Both the position numbers and the translations under genes were made by a program. DNA of 64,000 nucleotides from Elephas maximus indicus (lineage: Eukaryota > Chordata > Mammalia > Proboscidea > Elephantidae), in assembly GCF_024166365.1 (NCBI RefSeq), contig NC_064826.1, positions 24,576,001-24,640,000 on the forward strand, read 5' to 3'. The notes beneath the pieces are model-generated. The model had not been told where the DNA came from. It did not search any database and was given only the letters and a program-made list of their open reading frames with translations. This document shows, piece after piece, positions 56,115-64,000 of this stretch. Numbering within the stretch: position 1 is the first letter of the stretch; each line of letters opens with the position of its first letter.

Positions 56115-56605
56115 TGATGCAGGAGCACAGTAGGCAGAACAATGGCCCCCAAAAGATATTTATGCCCTAATCCCTGGAATTGGTGAATACATTCCTTATA
56201 TTTTAAAATGGACTTTGAAAATGTGATTAAGTTAAGGATCTTGAGATGGGGAGATTATCCTGGATTTTCTGGGTGGACTCAATGTAATTACAAGTCCTCA
56301 TAAGAGGGAGACTGGAGAGTCAGAGTCAGGAATTAAGACATGTGAAGATGGAAGCAGAGGTCAGCATGATGCAGTCACAAGCCAAGGCACGTGGGAAACC
56401 TGTAGACTAGAAAAGGCAAGGAATAGATTCCACCATAGAGCCTCCAAAAGGAGCACAGTTCTGACAATACCTTAATTTTATTCCATGAAACTCATTTCAT
56501 ATTTCTTATCTCTAGGACTGTAAGAAAATAAGCCTGTGTTGTTTTAAACCACTAAATTTGTGGTAGTTTGTTACAGAAGCCATTGGGAACTACTACAAGG
56601 AGAGA
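56115..56605 (+). mobile_element. MaLR/ERVL-type LTR
   Basis: CAGAACAATGGCCCCCAAAA, GGATCTTGAGATGGGGAGAT, TATCCTGGATTTTCTGGG, TGTGTTGTTTTAAACCACTA, AATTTGTGGTAGTTTGTTAC, GAACTACTAC give the complete order of a common eutherian LTR. The family name is not certain. Confidence 0.65.
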
Positions 56606-56881
56606 CAGGAATAGTGAGAAGGAGTGAAGCTCTTGAGTAGATGTGAAAAAATGGACACCAGACTAAGGGGGGTTAGAGTTTTTTCAGAAAGACTTTTTTG
56701 TTGTTGTTTTTAATGTTGATCCCCAACAATGATTTATATATATTAGGAGTTCAGTAAATATTTTATGGGTTATAAATTATCTCTCAAATCAGAGGCCAGC
56801 CCTCTCTATACTATGAAAAATTTATGTACATTTCTAGGACACGGTAGTGACTTATACACTCACATAACTTGCCTCCCCTGT

Positions 56882-57086
56882 GCTGTTGTTGTTGGGCATT
56901 GTCAAGTCAATTTTGAGTCATGGCGACCACATGTGACAGAGTAGACCTGCCTGATAGAGCTTTCTAGGCTGTAGTCTTCACAGAAGCACATCACCAGGTC
57001 TTTCTCCTACAGAGCTCTGGGTGAGCTCAAACTACCAAACCTTTTATTAGCAGCCAAGCACTTCATCATTGTGCTACTAGGGACCA
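56882..57086 (-). mobile_element. AfroSINE, old long form
   Basis: GCTGTTGTTGTTGGGCATTG, CATGGCGACCACATGTG, AAGCACATCACCAGGTC, GTGCTACTAGGGACC. Confidence 0.88.
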
Positions 57087-57089
57087 CTC

Positions 57090-57795
57090 TTGCCTACCCC
57101 TACCTCTCTTAAAATCCTGTTTACTCCAATATAATCTTGGAAATGGTTAAAGGGATGTTTTTGAAAATGGGTTGGGGAGAGATGCAAATGATAAAAAATG
57201 GAGAAAAGCACCATCTGCATGGCAGAAATACTAGGAAATTCTGCAAGTATTATTCTGATAACGGTAGATGAAGCAAAAGGCTAGCCATCTGCAATTGAGC
57301 ATGTATACAGGAAGAGTGACTCTGGTCAGCGTGTGGAAGTCACCAGGGAAAACTATGAGTATCTAATACCTCTGGAGGAAGGTAGGATGGGGTTACAGGA
57401 AAATGGGCTACTGGTGCTTCTTGAATGTACAGAGAGGAAACGCCATCTAGAGAATTGCCCTGATATCAAAGGGAAGAGACTGTATTTTATGTCCTCTAAT
57501 GAAAGCAATCATTCCAGTTGAGTCATCATGGCCCATCCCAATTGATTTGATGATGGCATAAAACCAAATAAAGATTATCTTTGGCACAGATAATAACAGT
57601 CTCACCAGAACTAACCACCAAGGATACCTTACTCTTTTTTTTCTTTATTTTTTGTCTGTCAATGGGTGCCATACGGTTGAAGTAAGACTACTACACATCG
57701 AAGCTCTTTTGCCTTCTCCCTCTAGGCCTGAAAAAATATTCATTATATATTTGTTTATGTACACAACTTATAAAAGAATTCCCCCTTTCCATATT
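57090..57795. other. no feature recognised
   Basis: No coding signal supported (57333-57521 is open for 62 codons but has no recognisable family). Confidence 0.4.
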
Positions 57796-57799
57796 TTTC

Positions 57800-58240
57800 C
57801 ATGAGCAATTAGAATGATCTTTCTGAAACATATAATGTATTGTGATACTTCCATACTGAAAGCACTCACAAGGCTTCTTACTGCCCTCAAGATGAACTAC
57901 TTAAGAAGGAGCCCTCCTTACCTGCTTCTGCCTACATCTCCAGCCTCAAAAGTCCCCTCACACATGATGTGCCAGTTATGAAATGACTTTTTGCTTCTCC
58001 TAAAGTTTAGTGTTTCTCATCTCATGGCTTTTGCACATAACACTAGTTCCTTCTGTTTGGAATTCTCTTCCTCGGCCACCTTCCAGGTTCCAGCCTTATA
58101 AATCTAGTGTGCCTGATATGGACATACTTCAAGTTTCAGCTGAGAAGTCACGTCCTCCCAAAGGTCTTCTCTGACCCTCCACAAGATATAGAGTGGCTGT
58201 GTCTCCTACATGCCCCCACAGAACTAGTACTATCCTAAAC
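57800..58240 (+). mobile_element. L2
   Basis: ACTGCCCTCAAGATGAACTA, CTTACCTGCTTCTGCCTACA, TCTCCAGCCTCA, CATGGCTTTTGCACATAACA, GGAATTCTCTTCCTCGGCC, CAAAGGTCTTCTCTGACC follow the sense L2 3' ORF/UTR order. Confidence 0.75.
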
Positions 58241-58289
58241 ATGGTGCCGTCATAGTCCACATTTTGGAAATGCAGAAAAATAAAAGCAC

Positions 58290-58510
58290 TGAAAGCACTT
58301 TTTTTTTTTTTTGGTAAAGAAATACTTTGATAAGCTAAGCAGCATGATTCACAAGAAATTGGAATAACCACTAAGCTTTTATACATGAGTCTAGTTTTTT
58401 TTTTTTTTTTTCCTCAGACAAAGAAGAAGCATGTAAGGAAAAAAGAAAGCAAAAGTGAGGAGGGGTGCTGGTCAGATGACACCAACTGCCATATGTTTGT
58501 TTGTGCCCTC
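58290..58510. other. T-rich runs, nothing else
   Basis: T14 near 58299 and T17 near 58394. Confidence 0.5.
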
Positions 58511-58513
58511 AAA

Positions 58514-58684
58514 TGGACCCCTTGGTGGTGCTGTGGTTAGGTGTTTGGCTTCTAATCAAAAGGTTGGCAGTTCAAATTCACGAACCACTCCTTGGAAACC
58601 CTGCAGGGCAGTTCTACTCTGTCCTATAGGGTCTCTATGAGTCGGAATTGACTTGACGGCAACGGGTTTGGTTTTGCGGTTTTC
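58514..58684 (+). mobile_element. AfroSINE
   Basis: GACCCCTTGGTGGTGCTGTGG to GACTTGACGGCAACGGGTTT. Duplication TTGTGCCCTCAAA (58501-58513) and TTGTGCCCCCAAA (58685-58697), one mismatch. Confidence 0.94.
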
Positions 58685-58839
58685 TTGTGCCCCCAAACAC
58701 ACCAACATGTCCATGATAATCATCTCTGGATGAAGGCATTATTGGTAATTTATATTCTCTTTTTACTTTGTTATATATATATTTTTTAATTTCTAAAGTA
58801 AATATGTTTGTTTTGAAGTTGTAAAAGATCATTGATTCA

Positions 58840-59330
58840 TTTATTTCTTGATTCATTCAACAAACATATTTTGGATATTAACTAAGGGCAGATGCTTTCC
58901 ATGACACTGGGAGTAAAACAATGAACAAGACAAACAAGGCCCCTGCTCTCCAGGACCCTGAACTCTTGTAGAAAGTGTTGAAAAATAAACTAAAAATAAG
59001 GAAGACAATATCAGATACTAAAAAATAATAAGCTATATGAGGAAGTGGCTAGGGAAGGCCTTTGTCAGTGACAAGAAGGCACTGTCCATACGAAGATCTA
59101 GGGAAGAAGCTTCTAGGCAGAGGGAGCAGCTAATGCAAAATCCTGACAGTGGAAATGTCTTGGAATGTTACAGAAATAAAATACAGATTAGTGTGGCTGA
59201 AGCATGTGGCTGAAGGAGGCGGATGTGTAAGGTAGGAACTAAGTTATACTGGGGCCAGGCAATGCAGGGCTTTAGAGTCCAGGAAGATGAATTTGGATTT
59301 TATTCTGCATGTGTTGATAGCAATTTTATT
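58840..59330 (-). mobile_element. L2, antisense
   Basis: TGATTCATTCAACAAACATA, AGGCCCCTGCTCTCCAGGAC, GGGAAGGCCTTTGTCAGTG, GCAGAGGGAGCAGCTAATGC, GGGGCCAGGCAATGCAGGGC follow the antisense L2 order. Confidence 0.75.
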
Positions 59331-59334
59331 ATAA

Positions 59335-60128
59335 ATATTTCCCACTTTTACTAAATATTCTTCTAAAATACCATTTTAATGACTTCACATCATTTCAGTA
59401 TATGGATGTACTAAGATGCAATTAATCATTCCCTTATTGTTAGACATTTAGGTAATAAGACTTGGAAAAAATCCAACTTCAATCAATTAGTGAGAAAGAA
59501 TGTATCTATCTTTTTACTTCTTCAATCAAATGTCAGTTAATAGCAATTAGAATGCACTGAAGATGATATATGAGACCAGAAATTGTAAACAGGTAAGAAA
59601 TGTACATTATTTTTCCTAATATAACTTACTTTGACATGTGCAAAAAACAATAGATGCTTAAATTAATTTTATAGCATGTTTTCAACTATTGCTGGAGAGC
59701 TAGTACAAATCTAATAAGTGAATATGCTGGTATAAATAATGTGACTTAGTTTTAAGAGTGTTTCTTTTGAAATAGAATATTCATTTAACAGACTATATTC
59801 AAGAGCCGAAAATGAAACATGGATTATAGAATATTTGAAAGAATAATAGAGAGGAGTATTACATTTATAGTAAGACCATCATTTTAAAGGAAGAGTTATG
59901 TTGATGTGACATGTGCCACCATGGTCGAGAATAAAGTAATCCAGTCTTACCTACCACTTCTGGATCTCTGAGATTTGAATTACATCTGCAACACCTTCCT
60001 ACTCCTCTTTCTGCCTTCACCAGGTTCCCTAGAGCAGGGGCCTTAATATATTTAGTGCTGTCAACACCTTGATAGTTGGGCAAAGACTTTGACCAGCTCT
60101 CAGAATATTGATTTTAGCTGACTCAAAT
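59335..60128. other. mostly unrecognised; weak L1-like piece at 59340-59460
   Basis: AGTATATGGATGTACTAAGA...CCCTTATTGTTAGACATTTA resembles an antisense L1 block. The rest shows nothing. Confidence 0.35.
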
Positions 60129-60130
60129 TA

Positions 60131-60720
60131 CAAGTAGTCCCCAACTTTGTACATATTTTCAAGTTACAACAAATCACACTTATGACCACCTTTTTTTGTT
60201 TTGTACGTTTTATTGTTAGTAATATGTACCACAAGCAATCTGGATTACGAAGACAACCCAACTGATGGACAACTTGTACTTGCCCTTTAATGTTATGTAA
60301 ATTTGCCCTCACTTTGAACCTACCCCTACTCACAATAAATTCTTCATCACAATGACCTTCAATTGTTGCACTTGCAGTTTTACTTCATTGAAAAGGCTTC
60401 CATCTTCTTCCGCTAAAGTAAGGCCATATGTACCTGTTCTGATTCACCTACAAATTCTTAAAGACACACTTACGAACGGATCTCGTTTGTAACCTGGGGA
60501 CTGCCTGTATATACAATATTAAAACATATCTGTAAGTTTATATGTAATGTTTCCAACGCCCAAAAGGAAATAAAAATCGGATTTATAAGGATACTGATAA
60601 TAAAATAGCGATAATCATGAAAACTACTAAAAAGGAAAAATGAGACATTCAACCGAGGTCAGAACTGACTTATGAGAGAGTCATTGGAATGGAACCCCAT
60701 GATAAGTCAGGGACTACCTG
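60131..60720. mobile_element. Tc1/mariner-like (Tigger-type) TIR element with three ends
   Basis: Left end CAAGTAGTCCCCAACTTTG preceded by TA. Right end at 60720, whose complement is CAGGTAGTCCCTGACTTAT, followed by TA. A second right-type end at 60507 has the complement CAGGCAGTCCCCAGGTTAC, also followed by TA. No transposase ORF. Confidence 0.65.
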
Positions 60721-60724
60721 TAAA

Positions 60725-61110
60725 TGCATACGGTTGTAAAGGAAACCGGTTATATTGAAATACAGTTCTATCCAGAACTGGAACCTGGCAGCCAGGTCAA
60801 GGCCCAGAGTCTCAGCCCTCTGTGGGCAATTTATAAGTTGTAGTAGAAGACCCTTCCAACTCTTGGCTCAAGTACATGTGTATGGAGTGTAGAGAATGTT
60901 TCTAATCTGTGTTTGTGTGTGTGTTTATAAAAACTGATCTATTGAGCTACAAGAGACTGGATACACAGTGTACAATCAAATAAAAAATCCTCACTTTGTA
61001 TCTGGGCCACAGAAATGCCACCCCTACCGAGTCCATTCCTTGACTTCGGTTCAGTGGTTGATGGGTTAGAGGAAAGACAGTTCCTGTATTTTTGTAAAAG
61101 CTGTCATCCT
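60725..61110. other. no feature recognised
   Basis: Short GTGTGTG tract at 60914; otherwise nothing. Confidence 0.4.
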
Positions 61111-61112
61111 CT

Positions 61113-61281
61113 AAAACCAAAAATCAAACCCACTGCCACTGAGTCGATTCCGACTCGTGGTGACCCTGTAGAACAGACTAGAACTGTGTCATCAGGTTTC
61201 CAGGGAGCAGCTGGTAGATTTGAACTGCTGAACTTTTGGTTAGCAGCCGAGCTCTTAACCACTGCTTGGCTGCTAGGTCCC
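61113..61281 (-). mobile_element. AfroSINE
   Basis: AAAACCAAAAATCAAACCCA, GAGTCGATTCCGACTCGTGG, to GGTTAGCAGCCGAGCTCTTA. The terminal head is altered (GCTTGGCTGCTAGGTCC). Confidence 0.9.
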
Positions 61282-61284
61282 ATA

Positions 61285-61965
61285 TAAATTGGGAGGTAGC
61301 ATCCAATGGCCTGTCATGTTAGCCCTGCAAAAATGCCACTGACTGTGAGACGGGCCAAATCTGTTCTGGTCACTGTTGGTGCTAAATTCCTATAGCAGCA
61401 CCTGCTTCACTGAACAAAGGATAGCAGACCCTGAGTCCAGCTGAGAGGGAGCTGCTAAGTGGTCACGCACCTCTCCTTACCAGCAGTGCTGGGTCCTCAC
61501 CCACATTTCCCTTCTTCACACCCCAGGCAAAAGAAAAAAGGCACTTAAGGATCTTACACTACTTACACCTAGATCCCAGGTTAAGCCATATCTTGCCATA
61601 GATTTCTGCCTTTTCATTAACTTGGTTTTATTTTCTTTGTGTTTGTCTGTGGGTTTGTTTTTAACCTTTGGCATCTCCTCAGACCCAGAAGCAACGTCTA
61701 TTCCTCTTCCCCACTGTCTCCACAGATCTCCTTTGCTCTCCTTCCCAGAAACCAATTTTCATTCCTACTTCCTACAGTTTTGGGTCAGCTGCTTCTCTCA
61801 AAAGTCAGGCAATAAATTAGATTCAAATCTCATTTTTCATTGTCATGTAGTCTTATTAGCCTAGTTCAAGTTGTATAATTTTCTGCAAACTTTTCTTACA
61901 CATGATATGAGTAACTTTCTCTTTATATGCCAGTTCTTCCCATATCCTGTTTTCTAATATACTTA
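61285..61965. other. no feature recognised
   Basis: No coding or repeat signal is supported. Confidence 0.4.
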
Positions 61966-61971
61966 TACGTC

Positions 61972-62714
61972 CAGTGACATCACTGGGGGGGCAGGGGGTG
62001 AAGGGCTGCAGACTGCACCAGGTGACACTGCTTGACAGGGTGGCACCAAATGACTGTCTATGAAGTTTTTGTGCAATGTTTCAAAAGAAATTTATTATTT
62101 TTTATAAAAATATCCCTATAGTTAGTTATAACAACAAAAACATTTTTTGTAAGCCCAGTTTACTTGTGTCAATGTACTTACAAGGCTAAAACTCTATGTT
62201 AATTTACTTTTTGAATGTTCTAGTGTACTCAGGTCAGAGCTGTCATTATTACCTAGTTACAATTATGCTTCAAATCATGTGGTTTCGTCTGCACGTGCTG
62301 TTATTTCTGACACAGTGTTTTTATAGTTGCTGATTTTGTCATTTTCTAGTGTTTTAGCTACAATGTTGTGTTAATTAATATTCATGAACCTATATCAATA
62401 ACTTTTCTAAGAATGAATTAGTAATTAAAGAAAAGGAGAAAAATTTTAAAAAAGGCTTCCACTCAGTTACTAACAATGTCGTAACTAATAATGTAACTCA
62501 GTGTAGAAAGATTTTACAATTTTGTTCAGTATTCAGATAAATGAGGAAAAATGACATCTAATCAATTTTCAACTATATTTATCAAATCTTATCCTATGAT
62601 TAAAATTGATAATAATTACTAAGGATTCTCTATGGTCTGGTATCAGAGGAGGTCGGTGGGGGGTGACATGATGAGTTACCGCACTGGGTGACATCAACCC
62701 TCGTGACACCACTG
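61972..62714. mobile_element. TIR element, hAT-like (proposed)
   Basis: Left end CAGTGACATCACTGGGGGGG. Complement of the right end CAGTGGTGTCACGAGGG. The 8 bases outside are TATACGTC and TGTGTGTC (differences are all transitions). A 9-bp TATACTTAT also occurs slightly further out on both sides. The interior is AT-rich with no ORF. Confidence 0.5.
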
Positions 62715-62724
62715 TGTGTGTCTA

Positions 62725-62990
62725 TACTTATCAGTGAGTAGAGGGATACCTATATGTATGTCCACGTGCAGATCTGTTACTGGAGTTTGGACATCTTAAG
62801 AAATACATGTGTTTGTAAAGATACTTTTTTTCTTTGTACCTATATGGGGGATTGTAAGAAAAAAATATGCACATCTTCTTTGGGGGGTGATTATGTCTCT
62901 GTGAGGGTACCTCTGGGAAGCCACATGGGAGCCTTATGTAAACGGGAAGTAAGTGAGACAGAAAAGTGAAGGAGGAACAGACACTCTCAC
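62725..62990. other. no feature recognised
   Basis: Unique-looking, nothing supported. Confidence 0.4.
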
Positions 62991-62994
62991 ATAG

Positions 62995-63200
62995 AATAAT
63001 GCAGAGAAAGCAGTAAGGGCATTGGAGTCAGATGGCTCTGGAGTCTCCACCATCTGCCACCTACTGAGTTACCTTGGACAGTCTCCCAGGGCTTCAGTTT
63101 TCTCATCTGAAAACAAAGAACACATATGGTTACTTCAGGATTAAATGCCTGGTGCAGTGTAGGTGATCATTATATGTGATCAGTAAATAAAAGGTGCTTT
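62995..63200 (+). mobile_element. MIR
   Basis: GGGCATTGGAGTCAGATGGC, CTGCCACCTACTGAGTTACC, TTCAGTTTTCTCATCTGAAA, GTGATCAGTAAATAAAAGG. Confidence 0.8.
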
Positions 63201-63267
63201 CCCCTCCCTAAGTCAGCAAGTGTTTTTTTTTTTTTTTTTTTTTTTAAAGACCTTTAATGCTTAGTGA

Positions 63268-63464
63268 AGGAGTCCTGGTGGTGCAGTGGTTAAACTCTTG
63301 GCTGCTAACTGAAAGGTCAGCACTTCGAACCCACCAGCCACTCCACAAGAAAAAGATGTGGCAGTCTACTTCCATAAAGATTTATAGCCTTAGAAACTGT
63401 ATGGGGCAGTTCTACTCTGTCCTATAGGGTCACTATGAGTCAGAAAGGACCCAGGGACAACAGG
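63268..63464 (+). mobile_element. AfroSINE, long form
   Basis: GGAGTCCTGGTGGTGCAGTGG to GTCAGAAAGGACCCAGG. Duplication AATGCTTAGTGA (63256-63267) and AATGCTTACTGA (63465-63476), one mismatch. Confidence 0.93.
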
Positions 63465-63507
63465 AATGCTTACTGATCAAATTTATATAGGTCCATAAAA
63501 TAGCACC

Positions 63508-63722
63508 TTTTATTGAGTACTTAATATGCGGGAAGAGCTTGCCTGAGTGCCTTAAGTCTTTCATATCATTTAATACCAGTAGTAATCTATGAGGTAAATA
63601 TCTTTGTTATTTGCACCTTACAAATGAGGAAACTGAAGCATAGAGAGACTAACCATTGAAGTCACAGAGTTCAAAAGTGGAGGATTTGGATACAGAGTCC
63701 ATGCACTCTTACTGGATATGCC
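63508..63722 (-). mobile_element. MIR, antisense, nearly complete
   Basis: TATTGAGTACTTAATATGCG, CATATCATTTAATACCAGTA, TGAGGAAACTGAAGCATAGA, ACAGAGTCCATGCACTCTTA give the antisense MIR order. Confidence 0.8.
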
Positions 63723-63724
63723 AT

Positions 63725-64000
63725 GATACCTCTTATAAAGTGCGTAGAATAGAGGTGGTGAGGCAGGTTGCAGAAGCTAGGCTTTCCTGCAGATCCAGTT
63801 CTTACGAGATAGGAGGGAATAAAATGGTCTCGCCTCACAGAATAATGAGTAGTGAGTCAGTATCATGCAAGAATCAGTACTGTTTGGAAAAGACACTGGG
63901 TGTTCACTCTGCCTTGCCTAGACAATGTGCCGACTGGGCCTCATGGGGCTCTATGTACTCCTAGCTAGAGAGGGAACCAAGTGGCACTTCCACAGGATTA
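63725..64000. other. no feature recognised
   Basis: The open stretch here is about 100 codons but begins inside the MIR and has no domain resemblance, so I do not call a gene. Confidence 0.4.

Noticed and set aside
60131-60720. CRISPR-like or satellite repetition
   Set aside because: The repeated GGGACTRCCTG blocks are transposon termini in inverted arrangement, not regularly spaced direct repeats.
63656-63964. 102-codon frame at the window end
   Set aside because: Its first third is an antisense MIR and the rest has no domain; chance open frame.

Overview
The window is mammalian nuclear DNA, AT-rich, intron- or intergene-like, and dominated by interspersed repeats. No host protein-coding exon could be supported. 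The organism is an afrotherian, most likely an elephant (Loxodonta/Elephas type). The evidence is about 28 copies of the tRNA-derived AfroSINE family, about a dozen pieces of the RTE-clade LINE that is its partner, and three copies of an L1 3' end that I recognise from elephant-type genomes. These sit on the usual eutherian background of MIR, L2, older L1, MaLR/ERVL LTRs and DNA transposon relics. All family names are from memory and from comparison of copies within the window; no database was searched.

Layout. 1-9 kb: an RTE 3' end with 10-bp target duplications, an L2, an L1 3' end whose 5' half is inverted, an internally deleted RTE, and a hAT-type relic carrying two AfroSINEs. 9-20 kb: AfroSINEs, two RTE 3' ends, a MIR, and an ERVL-like LTR followed by a primer-binding-site-like sequence. 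20-30 kb: a MaLR-type LTR, a processed RPL12 pseudogene, MIRs, a 1.2-kb deleted RTE inserted in a MIR, and an L1 3' end with poly(A). A quiet block of about 1.4 kb has no recognised repeat. 30-41 kb: AfroSINEs (one a tandem pair), a 270-bp segment copied about 1 kb downstream into an AfroSINE, two RTEs (one carrying a hAT-like MITE), and an LTR. 41-49 kb: a nested stack in which an old L1 is interrupted by an LTR, by an RTE (itself hit by a second RTE) and by an AfroSINE, followed by a nearly full-length but dead RTE of about 3.2 kb. 49-64 kb: AfroSINEs, antisense and sense L2, a MaLR-type LTR, a Tc/mariner-like terminal-inverted-repeat (TIR) element with three visible ends, another TIR element, and two MIRs.

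How the parts relate. The RTE supplies endonuclease and reverse transcriptase. AfroSINEs carry a tRNA-like pol III promoter head and an RTE-like tail, and both kinds of insertion are flanked by target duplications of about 9-14 bp, consistent with RTE mobilising AfroSINE. No autonomous element in the window looks intact. The best leads are the internally deleted RTEs that keep both ends, the copied segment inside an AfroSINE, the TIR element inside an afrotherian RTE, and hairpin or inverted retrotransposon junctions.
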